A DNA stretch of 64,000 nucleotides. Source: Butyricicoccus_A sp963620595 (lineage in GTDB: Bacteria; Bacillota; Clostridia; Oscillospirales; Butyricicoccaceae). Numbering within the stretch: the stretch's first letter is position 1; each line of letters opens with the position of its first letter. Shown here in pieces: positions 34,879 through 42,957 of the stretch. The translations under genes and the position numbers were made by a program. Under the pieces are notes generated by a model. That model had not been told where the DNA came from. It saw nothing but the letters and a program-made list of their open reading frames with translations, and did not search any database. The DNA lies in contig CAVFAY010000002.1 of the NCBI GenBank assembly GCA_963620595.1, positions 1-64,000 on the forward strand, read 5' to 3'.

Positions 34879-34907
34879 ACTATACAATAATACAATGCGT
34901 TTGTCAA
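34879..34907 (-). promoter_or_regulatory. SigA promoter of the GntR-ABC operon
   Basis: On the minus strand a perfect TTGACA and TATAGT are spaced 17 bases apart. It is the strongest promoter match near this operon. Confidence 0.82.
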
Positions 34908-34970
34908 CAGGAAAAGAAAAAATTTTTATTTTTTTTGAAAAAGTGACAAAAAACCTGCGATTTCGCGCAG

Positions 34971-34979
34971 TTATCCACA
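34971..34979 (+). promoter_or_regulatory. perfect DnaA-box sequence upstream of the phage-derived module
   Basis: TTATCCACA is an exact DnaA-box consensus. It lies between the GntR-ABC promoter and the first packaging gene. Only one perfect box is seen, so an origin is not claimed. It could be a regulatory or titration site or chance. A weak promoter candidate (TGGACA-16-TATTAT at 34999-35026) follows for the phage genes. Confidence 0.4.
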
Positions 34980-35069
34980 GGTTCGCAAGAAATTGATGTG
35001 GACAGACACACGACAGTTTGTATTATATAGATCGTGAACTGCAAAAAACAACGCAAAGGAGGAATGCCT

Positions 35070-35327
35070 ATGGCGCAAAGCACCAGCCGCCGCAGACGAA
35101 AGAAAACACACAGCGATCAGGTGCGTGAGATTCTGTGTGAACACTCTCCGGAAGCGGCACAATGCCTATGCAGTATGCTGGAGGATGAAACACTCAGCGG
35201 TACGGCGCGCGCAGGCGTTGCAAAAGAAATTCTCGAACGAGCTGTCGGCAAAGGGCAATTGCTGACGCCGGAACAATTGGAAAAACCAGAAGAAAAATTT
35301 GAGCTGACGCTGCGGGTGGTGGAGTAA
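35070..35327 (+). CDS. small basic protein, probable terminase small subunit
   Basis: The 85-residue protein starts with a very basic stretch SRRRRKKTHSDQ, followed by a helical segment with DETLSGTARAGVAKEILERAVGKG. It lies one base before the large terminase gene, the standard place for the DNA-recognition small subunit. No specific small-terminase family is recognised. The ATG at 35070 was preferred over 35064 because AAAGGAGG is 7 bases in front. Confidence 0.6.
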   Translation: MAQSTSRRRRKKTHSDQVREILCEHSPEAAQCLCSMLEDETLSGTARAGVAKEILERAVGKGQLLTPEQLEKPEEKFELTLRVVE

Positions 35328-36632
35328 ATGGAGCTTTCCGTGACGCGCAGACAGCTGGAATTCATTCGCTCTACCGCGCGGGAAACGCTGTTTGGCGGCG
35401 CGGCGGGCGGTGGAAAAAGCTATGCACAGCTCATTGATGCGCTGATTTTTGCCATGAAGTATCCGGCGTCGCGCCAGCTCATCCTGCGCCGTACCTTTCC
35501 GGAGCTGAAGCGTTCTCTGATTCAGGTCTCACTGACGCTGTACCCAAAGCAATGGGGAACCTATGGAGAAAGCAATCATTTGTGGACGTTTCGCAACAAA
35601 TCATGCATTGAATTTGGATTTTGTGACAGCGAAAACGATGTGACAAAATATCAGAGCGCGGAATACGATGTCATTCGATTTGACGAACTGACGCACTTTA
35701 CCGAGTTTCAGTTTACGTATCTGTTATCGCGCATCCGAGGCACCAACGGATACCCCAAACAGGTCAAGGCGTCGACCAATCCGGGCGGCGTGGGGCACAG
35801 CTGGGTCAAGAGCCGATATATTGATGTGTTGACACCGGGCGAAGAAAAAGATGGAAAGCTGTTTCTTCCCGCAAAAGTCCAAGACAATACATTTTTGATG
35901 CGCAGTGATCCGGGCTACGTGGAGCGCTTGCAGCTGCTCGATGCGCGCAGCAAAAAAGCGCTGCTGTACGGCAGATGGGATCTGTTTGAAGGACAGTATT
36001 TTGAAGAGTTTTCTCCGGACATTCATATTGCCAGCCCGCCGCCGATTCCCAATTGGTGGCGCAGGTATCTGGCGATTGACTACGGCTTGGACATGTTCGC
36101 CGCACTGTGGATTGCCCTGGCACCGGATGGCACTGCGTGGGTGTACCGGGAGGTTTATCAATCGGGGCTGATTATTTCTCAAGCCGCAGAGGCCATTTGT
36201 CGGGCGGAAAGCGGAGAAGAACACATATTTCAGCGGCTGGCACCGCCGGATTTGTTCAACCGCAGACAGGAAACCGGCCGGTCGGCAGTGGATATTTTTG
36301 CCGAGCATGGATTGTTTTTTGACAAGGCTATGGGCGAACGGATTCCGGGATGGTACGCCGTTAAAGAGTATTTGCATCCGTATTCCGATGAACAGGGCAT
36401 TCAAACGGCACGGCTGAAAATCAGTCCGGCGTGTAAAAATCTCATCCGCACACTGCCGATGCTCGCGGCAGATCCCAAAAATCCCAATGATACGGCGAAT
36501 ACCCCGCATGAGCTGACACATGCGCCGGATGCTCTGCGTTATTTTGCCGGAACCATCCGACCGGAAGGAATGGACTGGGAGCCGGGCACATACGACAGAG
36601 AAATCGGTGCCTTTTTGACCTATCAACGATGA
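35328..36632 (+). CDS. phage terminase large subunit
   Basis: This motor cuts and packages phage DNA into the procapsid. The 434-residue protein has Walker A GGAAGGGKS (residues 23-31), arginine-rich RRTFPELKRS, Walker B YDVIRFDEL near 113, and the coupling motif STNPGG. The RNase H-like nuclease domain begins IDYGLDMFAALWIA near 250 and ends in HAPDALRYFAG. Both ATPase and nuclease residues are kept, so the enzyme looks functional. It follows the small subunit without a gap. Confidence 0.93.
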   Translation: MELSVTRRQLEFIRSTARETLFGGAAGGGKSYAQLIDALIFAMKYPASRQLILRRTFPELKRSLIQVSLTLYPKQWGTYGESNHLWTFRNKSCIEFGFCDSENDVTKYQSAEYDVIRFDELTHFTEFQFTYLLSRIRGTNGYPKQVKASTNPGGVGHSWVKSRYIDVLTPGEEKDGKLFLPAKVQDNTFLMRSDPGYVERLQLLDARSKKALLYGRWDLFEGQYFEEFSPDIHIASPPPIPNWWRRYLAIDYGLDMFAALWIALAPDGTAWVYREVYQSGLIISQAAEAICRAESGEEHIFQRLAPPDLFNRRQETGRSAVDIFAEHGLFFDKAMGERIPGWYAVKEYLHPYSDEQGIQTARLKISPACKNLIRTLPMLAADPKNPNDTANTPHELTHAPDALRYFAGTIRPEGMDWEPGTYDREIGAFLTYQR

Positions 36633-36644
36633 GGAGGGATAGCA

Positions 36645-36857
36645 ATGGAGTATATCATTTGCTGCCTGTGCAGCTTGCTGTGCTTTGTGTGCGGCGTATG
36701 GGCAGCGCGCGGCATTAAATTGCCGCATAGGAAACGAAAAAAGCCAGAGAACGAAATCGTGCAGACACCTGCGGAGGATGCACTGAGCCGTGACATTGCA
36801 GCACTGCTTGCGTATACCGGACCGGCGGAGAAGGAGACAAACGATGCTGATTCCTGA
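36645..36857 (+). CDS. small membrane protein within the phage module
   Basis: The 70-residue protein has one hydrophobic N-terminal segment rich in cysteine (MEYIICCLCSLLCFVCGVWA), a basic patch HRKRKKP and an acidic tail. GAGGAGGGATAGCA precedes the ATG. It overlaps the portal start by 14 bases. Small membrane proteins are unusual between terminase and portal genes. Its role is unknown. Confidence 0.65.
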   Translation: MEYIICCLCSLLCFVCGVWAARGIKLPHRKRKKPENEIVQTPAEDALSRDIAALLAYTGPAEKETNDADS

Positions 36858-38421
36858 ACAGGTTTGGCGGGAATATCAACGCGGCGTGGATTACAACAAC
36901 CGCATTGATTTGTATGACCGCGTAAAGACCAATGAAAATTTTTTCGTTGGCAGACAATGGGAAGGTCTCAACGTCACGACGCTTGACCCGCTGATTTTTA
37001 ATGTGCTGCGCCGTGTGGTAAATCTGTTTATTTCGATGCTGGTATCCGATGATATTTCTGTGACAACACAGCCGTTTCAGTCGGTACCGGACGGAGAACA
37101 GATGCAGAAAATCATTGATCGCTCCGTGGCATCGGTCATTGAACGCGCCGGTGTCAAGAGCAAAAACCGGTATATGCTGCGCAACGCCTGTGTAGACGGA
37201 GACAGCTGCTTTTACATTCGATTTGATCCGGACAAAGAGAGCGGCCAGGGCGTTGCCGGAGATATTGAAGTGGACTTGATTGAGAACACGGATGTTTTTT
37301 TCGGAAATCCCGCAGTGGATGATGTCCAGAGACAGCCGTACATCATTTTATCCATGCGCCGTTCGGTGGACAGCGTGCGGCAGGAAGCGATGCGCCGCGG
37401 CTTGAGTAAGAGCGAGGCGGAAAATATCCGGTCGGACAGCTTACTGGAGCCGCAGTATGATGCGCAGACGGATGATTCCGACAACATGGTCACAGTGCTG
37501 CTTCGGATGCAGCGCACGGAACAGGGAATCTCCTTTTATAAGTGCACCCAGAACACGGTGATTATGAAGGAAACGCTCACGCCGTATCGCATGTATCCGG
37601 TGGCGTATATGTCATGGATGAAGATCAAGAATTGCTATCATGGAGAATCGCCGATCACCGAGGCGATTCCCAATCAGATTGCGATTAACAAGCTGTACTC
37701 AATGTATGTGCAGTGCATCAAGCATGTGGCGTTTCCGAAGATTATCTATGATGTGACACGGTTTCCGTCCGGTTATTCCTCGGACATTGGCAAGGCCATT
37801 GGTATGCGCGGCAACCCCAATGAGGCCATTGTCACGGCATTTCAGGCACCGGAAATTTCGCAACAGGTCATGACGCTGCTGGAACAGATGAAGCGCGACA
37901 CCATGGAGCTGATGGGTGCTTCAGATACAGCGCTTGGCAATGTCAAACCGGAAAATACATCGGCAATTGTCACCGTACAGCAAGCAACCATTGCGCCGCT
38001 CGAATTGGTAAAGATGGAATTTTACCGCTTTGTCGAGGATTGTGTGCGTATTTTTGTCGATCTGATGCGCGTACATTACGGCGTTCGCACCGTCTGCCTG
38101 ACCGATGACGCCGGAGAGGAGCAGATACAGCATGTGGATTTCAGCCGACTGGATACCTTGACGCTGGAACTCAATGTAGAAGTCGGCTCTTCTGCGTATT
38201 GGTCAGAGACCATGCAGACCGTCACCAATGATAATTTGCTCGCACAGGGCATTATCACAGATCCTGTTCTGTATGTGGAAAATATTCCGGATAATCAGAT
38301 TCGCGGCAAGTCCCGCCTGCTTCGTGCGCTCAAGGAGCAGAAGGACAGTGGACAGCTGCCGGAAATTCATCCCGCTGCAAAGACAAAACAAGCTGAGAAT
38401 GCACAGGCATCCCAGCAGTAA
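36844..38421 (+). CDS. phage portal protein
   Basis: The portal forms the dodecameric ring through which DNA enters and leaves the capsid. The 525-residue protein fits the portal class used by short-tailed phages: an N-terminal RVKTNENFFVGRQWEGL, NVLRRVVNLFISMLVSDD, a core with YGESPI-like HGESPITEAIPNQIAINKLYSM, and the long helix region LMGASDTALGNVKPENTSAIVTVQQATIAPLE. A disordered Gln/Ala tail ends the protein. The ATG at 36844 follows GGAGAAGGAGACAAACG inside the preceding gene. Confidence 0.85.
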   Translation: MLIPEQVWREYQRGVDYNNRIDLYDRVKTNENFFVGRQWEGLNVTTLDPLIFNVLRRVVNLFISMLVSDDISVTTQPFQSVPDGEQMQKIIDRSVASVIERAGVKSKNRYMLRNACVDGDSCFYIRFDPDKESGQGVAGDIEVDLIENTDVFFGNPAVDDVQRQPYIILSMRRSVDSVRQEAMRRGLSKSEAENIRSDSLLEPQYDAQTDDSDNMVTVLLRMQRTEQGISFYKCTQNTVIMKETLTPYRMYPVAYMSWMKIKNCYHGESPITEAIPNQIAINKLYSMYVQCIKHVAFPKIIYDVTRFPSGYSSDIGKAIGMRGNPNEAIVTAFQAPEISQQVMTLLEQMKRDTMELMGASDTALGNVKPENTSAIVTVQQATIAPLELVKMEFYRFVEDCVRIFVDLMRVHYGVRTVCLTDDAGEEQIQHVDFSRLDTLTLELNVEVGSSAYWSETMQTVTNDNLLAQGIITDPVLYVENIPDNQIRGKSRLLRALKEQKDSGQLPEIHPAAKTKQAENAQASQQ

Positions 38422-38435
38422 AAAGGAGTGTTTCT

Positions 38436-38927
38436 ATGCAAGTGAACAACAAACAGATGCCACAGGCGGCAGATCAGCAGCCGCCGCAGGGCGCGGAACA
38501 GACGTATGCCGTCACAGTGGACGGACAGACACTGGAGCTGAACTTGGAACAGCTCATCGCTGCTGCTGAGCGGGGATTATCCCGTGCAAATGATGCGGCA
38601 AAGAATGGTCAGAGCGAAGGAATGCCGGCACAGATGGCAGGTGCCATGCGCGGGCAGTTCGCACAGCCCAATGTCTATCAGTCGTTTTTGTCCGCTTATC
38701 CGGACATCAACGCGCAGGATATTCCGCCGGAAGTGTGGGACGAGGCAAATCGTTCCGGAGATCTGCTGGGCGCATATCGTGCGTATGAGATTTCCAAATT
38801 GCGCGAAGAGCTGGAACAGCTGCGTAAAAATGCGGACAACCGCCGGATGGATGTCGGTTCCGCGCGTTCGGATGGAGAAAACAACATCACAGATCCCATC
38901 ATTCTCGCTCTGATGGGAAAAGGCTAA
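38436..38927 (+). CDS. probable capsid scaffolding protein
   Basis: The 163-residue protein lies between portal and major capsid genes, the usual place for a scaffold. It has a Gln/Pro-rich start, a short structured part with the AVTVDGQTLELNLEQLIAAA segment, and a predicted coiled coil AYEISKLREELEQLRKNADN (about residues 108-128). It ends in ILALMGKG. This composition (helical, charged, low complexity) fits scaffolds. No protease motif is visible. AAAAAGGAGTGTTTCT precedes the ATG. Confidence 0.7.
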   Translation: MQVNNKQMPQAADQQPPQGAEQTYAVTVDGQTLELNLEQLIAAAERGLSRANDAAKNGQSEGMPAQMAGAMRGQFAQPNVYQSFLSAYPDINAQDIPPEVWDEANRSGDLLGAYRAYEISKLREELEQLRKNADNRRMDVGSARSDGENNITDPIILALMGKG

Positions 38928-38941
38928 GGAGGTAATAATAT

Positions 38942-39994
38942 ATGGCTGTCAATCTCGCGACAAAATATTCCAGTCAAATTGCAGAAGTATTCACCGCTGG
39001 CTCTTTCGTCAAGGGAAAGACCTCGACGACCTTTGATTTGACCGGTGTCAAGACGCTGAAAGTATATACGCCGGTGACGGTGCCGGAAGTCGATTACACC
39101 CGTGAGGGTATGTCTCGCTATGGTACTGTGACGGAAATGCAGGACATTGTGCAGGAACTCAAAATGACGCAGGACAAAGCGTTTACCCTGACCATTGATA
39201 AGGGCAATTATCTGGATCAGAACATGAGCAAAAAGGCTGCCGACATGCTGCGCTTGCAGATTAACGAGCAGTCCACGCCTGCGGCAGATAAATACGCGCT
39301 CAAGCAGTTTGCCAAGATGGCGGGAACTATTGCCACCACGGACAATGCGCCGACAAAGGATACCATTGTTGAGCTGATTTCTACCGGTGCACAGACGCTG
39401 GATGACAATCTGGTACCGGACGGCGATCGGTATATTTACGTAACGGCAGAAGTGTATAAAATGATTCGTCTGTCTCCGGAATTTACCGGATTGGAAGGTC
39501 TCGGTGTCAAAGCAATCAGCAAGGGCATTTGCGGAGAAATTTCCGGTCTCAACATTGTCCGTGTGCCGAAGAGCTATATGCCGACGGGCTGTTATTTTAT
39601 CATCACACACAAGAATTCCGTGCTGATGCCGTACAAGATCTCGGATGCCAAGGTGCATAACGATCCGGTCGGCGTGTCTGGTGCACTCATTGAGGGACGC
39701 CATTATTATGATGCGTTTGTGCTCGGTGCAAAGAGCAAGGGTGTATATGCACTGGTACAGAAGAGCAGCAAGCTGACAGCACCGATTCTCGCTATCAGCT
39801 CCTTGTCTGTGACAGCGACCAAGCCGAGTGGCGCAGATGAGATGTGGTATACGGTGGATGGCACAGATCCGCGCTATTCGGACAGCGCAAAAGTATATAC
39901 CTCCGCAGTGACAATGACTTCTGGAGCAACTTTCCGTGTGGTGGCGTTTGCAGAAGGAAAATTCACCTCAGATGTAGCAGATAAGACTTGCTGA
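38942..39994 (+). CDS. major capsid protein with C-terminal chitobiase-like beta domain
   Basis: The 350-residue protein is the likely coat subunit. Its first 280 residues have the pattern of HK97-fold coat proteins of the P22/N4 kind (ATKYSSQIAEVFTAGSFVKG, VDYTREGMSRYGTVTEMQDIVQEL, YVTAEVYKMIRLSPEF, ITHKNSVLMPYKISDAKVHN). Residues about 285-350 form an extra domain with WYTVDGTDPRYSDSAKVYT and FRVVAFAEGKFTSDVA, the signature of CHB_HEX_C-like beta-sandwiches found in glycosidases. This could decorate the outer capsid face. AAGGAGGTAATAAT precedes the ATG. Confidence 0.82.
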   Translation: MAVNLATKYSSQIAEVFTAGSFVKGKTSTTFDLTGVKTLKVYTPVTVPEVDYTREGMSRYGTVTEMQDIVQELKMTQDKAFTLTIDKGNYLDQNMSKKAADMLRLQINEQSTPAADKYALKQFAKMAGTIATTDNAPTKDTIVELISTGAQTLDDNLVPDGDRYIYVTAEVYKMIRLSPEFTGLEGLGVKAISKGICGEISGLNIVRVPKSYMPTGCYFIITHKNSVLMPYKISDAKVHNDPVGVSGALIEGRHYYDAFVLGAKSKGVYALVQKSSKLTAPILAISSLSVTATKPSGADEMWYTVDGTDPRYSDSAKVYTSAVTMTSGATFRVVAFAEGKFTSDVADKTC

Positions 39995-40056
39995 TTCATA
40001 TCTTACACAGGCGGGCGCAGCAATGCGCCCGCCGCTCAAAAAAAGGAGGCTCGCAT

Positions 40057-40431
40057 ATGACCGGAAATGACTTGTTTGAACAGGCAATGATTCTCAACGG
40101 TTTGGAAGCGGAGGATGCGGAAGCACTCTGGCCGTTTGCACTCGGGTGCATCAATCAGCTGCTGCGTGACCGCGTATATGAACAGCAGCGACTGACAGCA
40201 GATACAACCGAATGGAGTGCACTGCGTCCCGCTGCTGCCCTCAACGGTTTAGAGGATGAAATTCCATATGAGGAATGCTTCGTGCAGGAGTGCTTTCCGT
40301 ATGGACTGGCAGCAATGCTGATTGAAGAGGATGACCATACGAAGTTTAACTGGCTGATGGAGGAATATGAACGTCGCGCTGCGTATTATGCACCGTGTGT
40401 GCAGACGCCGATTTTGGGAACTGATGTATGA
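40057..40431 (+). CDS. putative head-tail connector/adaptor protein
   Basis: The 124-residue acidic, helical protein lies between the capsid and tail genes, where adaptor proteins are normally encoded. It has MTGNDLFEQAMILNGLEAEDAEALWPFALGCINQLLRDR-type helices; no named family is recognised. The upstream frame is open for 23 more codons, but this ATG has AAAAAAAGGAGGCTCGCAT in front. The last 4 bases overlap the next gene (ATGA), which supports coupled expression. Confidence 0.6.
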   Translation: MTGNDLFEQAMILNGLEAEDAEALWPFALGCINQLLRDRVYEQQRLTADTTEWSALRPAAALNGLEDEIPYEECFVQECFPYGLAAMLIEEDDHTKFNWLMEEYERRAAYYAPCVQTPILGTDV

Positions 40432-42218
40432 GCAATGCCTATCAATTTTCAGAAACAGCAGCGAGACAGGAGCTGACGATAGAGCGATTTGCCGGTGTGG
40501 ATTTTGCCAATCATCCAACAAAAACAGATTTGTCCCGCTCGCCGGACGCCTGCAATATGATTGCAGACGAGACATATTTTCCGGTTAAGCGCACCGGATA
40601 CCAGACCCGCGCGCGATTCGCTGGCAGCATCTATGGTCTGCATCAACTGGGCGGAGAGATATTATGTCATGCGGGAAGCGAACTGTGGCGGTTGAAATCA
40701 GATCACACGACACAAAAGATATATGACGATATGAATCACGCACGCTCTGTATCTTTTTTGATGAACGGCAAGCTGTGGCTGCTGGACGGCAAGACCTATC
40801 TCGTTTATGATGGTGAAACGGTGCAGCCAGTTCAAGAACAGGCGTTTGTTCCGACTACAACCATAGGAAGTCCGCCGAGTGGCGGAGGAACTAACTTTGA
40901 AGCGGTCAATTTATTAACACCGAAGCGCATCAATACCTTTGTCGGGGATGGAAAAAGCACGGAATTCCAACTGGACTGTCAAGATATTGATGTGGATTCC
41001 GTGACCTGTTCAGGCTATACCGTCAAATGGGTGGATGCATATGCTGGGAAAGTGACCTTGACGCAGGCGCCACCGGATGCCGGTGGACTTGCCAATGTTG
41101 TTATTACCTTTTCCAAAACCGTAAACAATCAGCCGGACATCAACAAATGTCGTATTTGCGGTCTGTTTGGCGGTCAGAATGACACTCGTGTTTTTGTGTC
41201 TGGAAATCCCAATCAGCCCAATTGGGACTGGCAGTCGGGATTGTATGATCCGAGCTATTTTCCCGATACCGGCTATACGCGCATCGGCTCGGATGCCTCT
41301 GCGATTATGGGGTATGTTCGGCAATATGACACACAAATTGTCCTCAAAGCGGATGGTCAGGACGCCAAGCAGTATTTGCGCACATTTTCTTTGGATGAAA
41401 ACAATAAACCGGCATATCAACTGCGGCAGGGAGCGGAAGCTGCCGGTGCCGTCAGCGCATATGCTATCGATGTGCTGGCAGGAACACCGTATTATCTCTC
41501 TCCATATGGCGTGATGGGGATTTATGGTACCTATGTCACGGAATATAGAACCATTTCTGGTGTATCCCAGCGCATCGATCCCAAGCTGTGCCGAGAGGAC
41601 TTGACACAGGCGACTGCCTGCGTATGGGATGGGAAATACTATCTCACTGTCAATCATCATTGCTATGTGGCGGACAGCAGGCAGATGACAGACGGCATAC
41701 CGGAATGGTATTATTGGGAAAATATTCCGGCACAGTGCTTTTTGCCGGACACCAATACGGATGGGTATTTGTGGTTTGGCACAGAAGATGGACGGGTGTG
41801 CCGTTTTTGTCACACCGATGATCCGCACGCCTACTCGGATGACGGTGCTGCGATTGCCGCACATTGGGCGACACCGCTTTTGTCGTTACAGGAAGCCAGC
41901 AGAACCAAGACGGTGACGTACAGTCAGCCCAGACTGATGCCGTATGGCTGTTCCGGTGCGGAGATTTGGTATCGCACAGACCGCCTGATGCGGTGCGTGC
42001 AGCGCGTGGCATTTTCTCAATTTTCCTTTGCCGGGTTGGATTTTTCTCGCTTTTCTTTTCGCTCTGCACCGACAGCGGTGCTGGTTGATGTGCGAAAGCG
42101 CGTGCGGCACGCATGGCAATTTCAACTCATTGCCAAGAACGAAGAAAACGAGGAACCGTTTGGTTTGCTGGGATTGACCATTCGATATAACGTGAGACAT
42201 ACGGCGAGACAGATATAG
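40428..42218 (+). CDS. putative phage tail nozzle/hub protein (beta-rich)
   Basis: The 596-residue protein is mostly beta structure with repeated blades of the type LWRLKSDHTTQKIYDDMN, KYYLTVNHHCYVAD and GYLWFGTEDGRVCRF, suggesting a beta-propeller-like fold. The N-terminal GVDFANHPTKTDLSRSPDACNM resembles the opening of short-tail nozzle or stabilisation proteins (P22 gp10/T7 gp12 class). The assignment rests on position and fold pattern, not on a firm family match. An insert with KSTEFQLDCQDIDVDSVT may be a separate receptor-like domain. Confidence 0.6.
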   Translation: MSNAYQFSETAARQELTIERFAGVDFANHPTKTDLSRSPDACNMIADETYFPVKRTGYQTRARFAGSIYGLHQLGGEILCHAGSELWRLKSDHTTQKIYDDMNHARSVSFLMNGKLWLLDGKTYLVYDGETVQPVQEQAFVPTTTIGSPPSGGGTNFEAVNLLTPKRINTFVGDGKSTEFQLDCQDIDVDSVTCSGYTVKWVDAYAGKVTLTQAPPDAGGLANVVITFSKTVNNQPDINKCRICGLFGGQNDTRVFVSGNPNQPNWDWQSGLYDPSYFPDTGYTRIGSDASAIMGYVRQYDTQIVLKADGQDAKQYLRTFSLDENNKPAYQLRQGAEAAGAVSAYAIDVLAGTPYYLSPYGVMGIYGTYVTEYRTISGVSQRIDPKLCREDLTQATACVWDGKYYLTVNHHCYVADSRQMTDGIPEWYYWENIPAQCFLPDTNTDGYLWFGTEDGRVCRFCHTDDPHAYSDDGAAIAAHWATPLLSLQEASRTKTVTYSQPRLMPYGCSGAEIWYRTDRLMRCVQRVAFSQFSFAGLDFSRFSFRSAPTAVLVDVRKRVRHAWQFQLIAKNEENEEPFGLLGLTIRYNVRHTARQI

Positions 42219-42231
42219 AGGAGGTGAAGTA

Positions 42232-42885
42232 ATGGCTTTGGATATAGATGGATTGTATCGTGCTGTGGAAGACAGCAGACGCAATGCATTTGAAACCGCA
42301 CAGGCGGAAAGTCAACGCAGACTGCGGGCAAATTTGAATCAGATTCAATCGACATATCGAGACAGTGTGACGCAGGCGCAGAACGCCGCGCGTATTTCTG
42401 CATTGGGGCAGGAAGAAAAACTGGCGGCAGCTGGATTAAACAGTGGCGGCGTGTATGCTGCACCGACAAGCGGATATACAGAAACATCTCGCATTGCCAG
42501 AGACAACAGCTTGCGCAGCAATTTGAATGTCTTGTCTGCACAGAGGCTTGAGCAGGAACAGGCGGCGCACAGTACAAGCAGTACGGAAATTGCGCAGGCA
42601 TCGCAGGATTATTGGAACAGCATTGCCGATTTGAGAGCCAACCTGGCACAGGCAAAGACGGATCAGTACAATGCAGACCGAAGCTATGAGCTGTCTGTGA
42701 AACAGTATCAGGCATCTCAGTATCAAACGGCGTATAGTCAGGCGATGCAGCGATGGCAGACCTATGGATATGTCCTTCCGGCAGATGCAGCGATTTTGGG
42801 CGTCAAAGCGGGTACACAGACCGCAGATAAGGCGTATAAAGAGGCACAGTTAGCCCTTAGCCGATGGAAGGCATTATTGCCGTAA
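42232..42885 (+). CDS. coiled-coil protein at the end of the phage module
   Basis: The 217-residue protein is nearly all helical and rich in Gln, Ala, Ser and Tyr. It has long heptad-like stretches (AVEDSRRNAFETAQAESQ, LRANLAQAKTDQYNADRSY) and a Gly-rich break AAAGLNSGGVYAAP. Such proteins are often ejected internal virion proteins or tail-length/assembly factors in short-tailed phages. No catalytic motif (lysozyme, transglycosylase) is present. GAGGAGGTGAAGTA precedes the ATG. Confidence 0.65.
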   Translation: MALDIDGLYRAVEDSRRNAFETAQAESQRRLRANLNQIQSTYRDSVTQAQNAARISALGQEEKLAAAGLNSGGVYAAPTSGYTETSRIARDNSLRSNLNVLSAQRLEQEQAAHSTSSTEIAQASQDYWNSIADLRANLAQAKTDQYNADRSYELSVKQYQASQYQTAYSQAMQRWQTYGYVLPADAAILGVKAGTQTADKAYKEAQLALSRWKALLP

Positions 42886-42909
42886 TCCATGACAAAACCT
42901 GCAAAAAAC

Positions 42910-42945
42910 AAATCCGCAGAGAAGTCATTCTCTGCGGATTTGTGA
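42910..42945. terminator. bidirectional terminator at the right end of the phage module
   Basis: AAATCCGCAGAGAA and TTCTCTGCGGATTT form a perfect 14-bp stem with loop GTCA. It serves the phage-derived operon and the converging antiporter gene. Confidence 0.94.
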
Positions 42946-42957
42946 TATTTTAAAATA

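Larger units (their letters stand above)
35039..42911 (+). mobile_element. phage-derived head and short-tail module (domesticated prophage candidate)
   Basis: Nine same-strand genes encode a small terminase-like protein, large terminase, small membrane protein, portal, scaffold-like protein, major capsid, connector-like protein, a beta-rich tail protein and a coiled-coil protein. All are intact. No integrase, repressor, replication, holin, endolysin or tail fibre gene is present, and host genes flank both sides. The module is bounded by an exact 13-bp direct repeat CTGCAAAAAACAA at 35039-35051 and 42899-42911. Base composition looks like the host. Together these suggest an old, retained module rather than an active prophage. 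Confidence 0.8.

Noticed and set aside
34828..35069. Possible replication origin near the DnaA box
   Set aside because: Only one perfect box is visible, with no box cluster, no dnaA/dnaN/gyr neighbours and only a short AT-rich stretch.
35039..42911. Complete active prophage
   Set aside because: Integrase, repressor, replication, holin, endolysin and tail fibre genes are all missing and host genes adjoin both ends.
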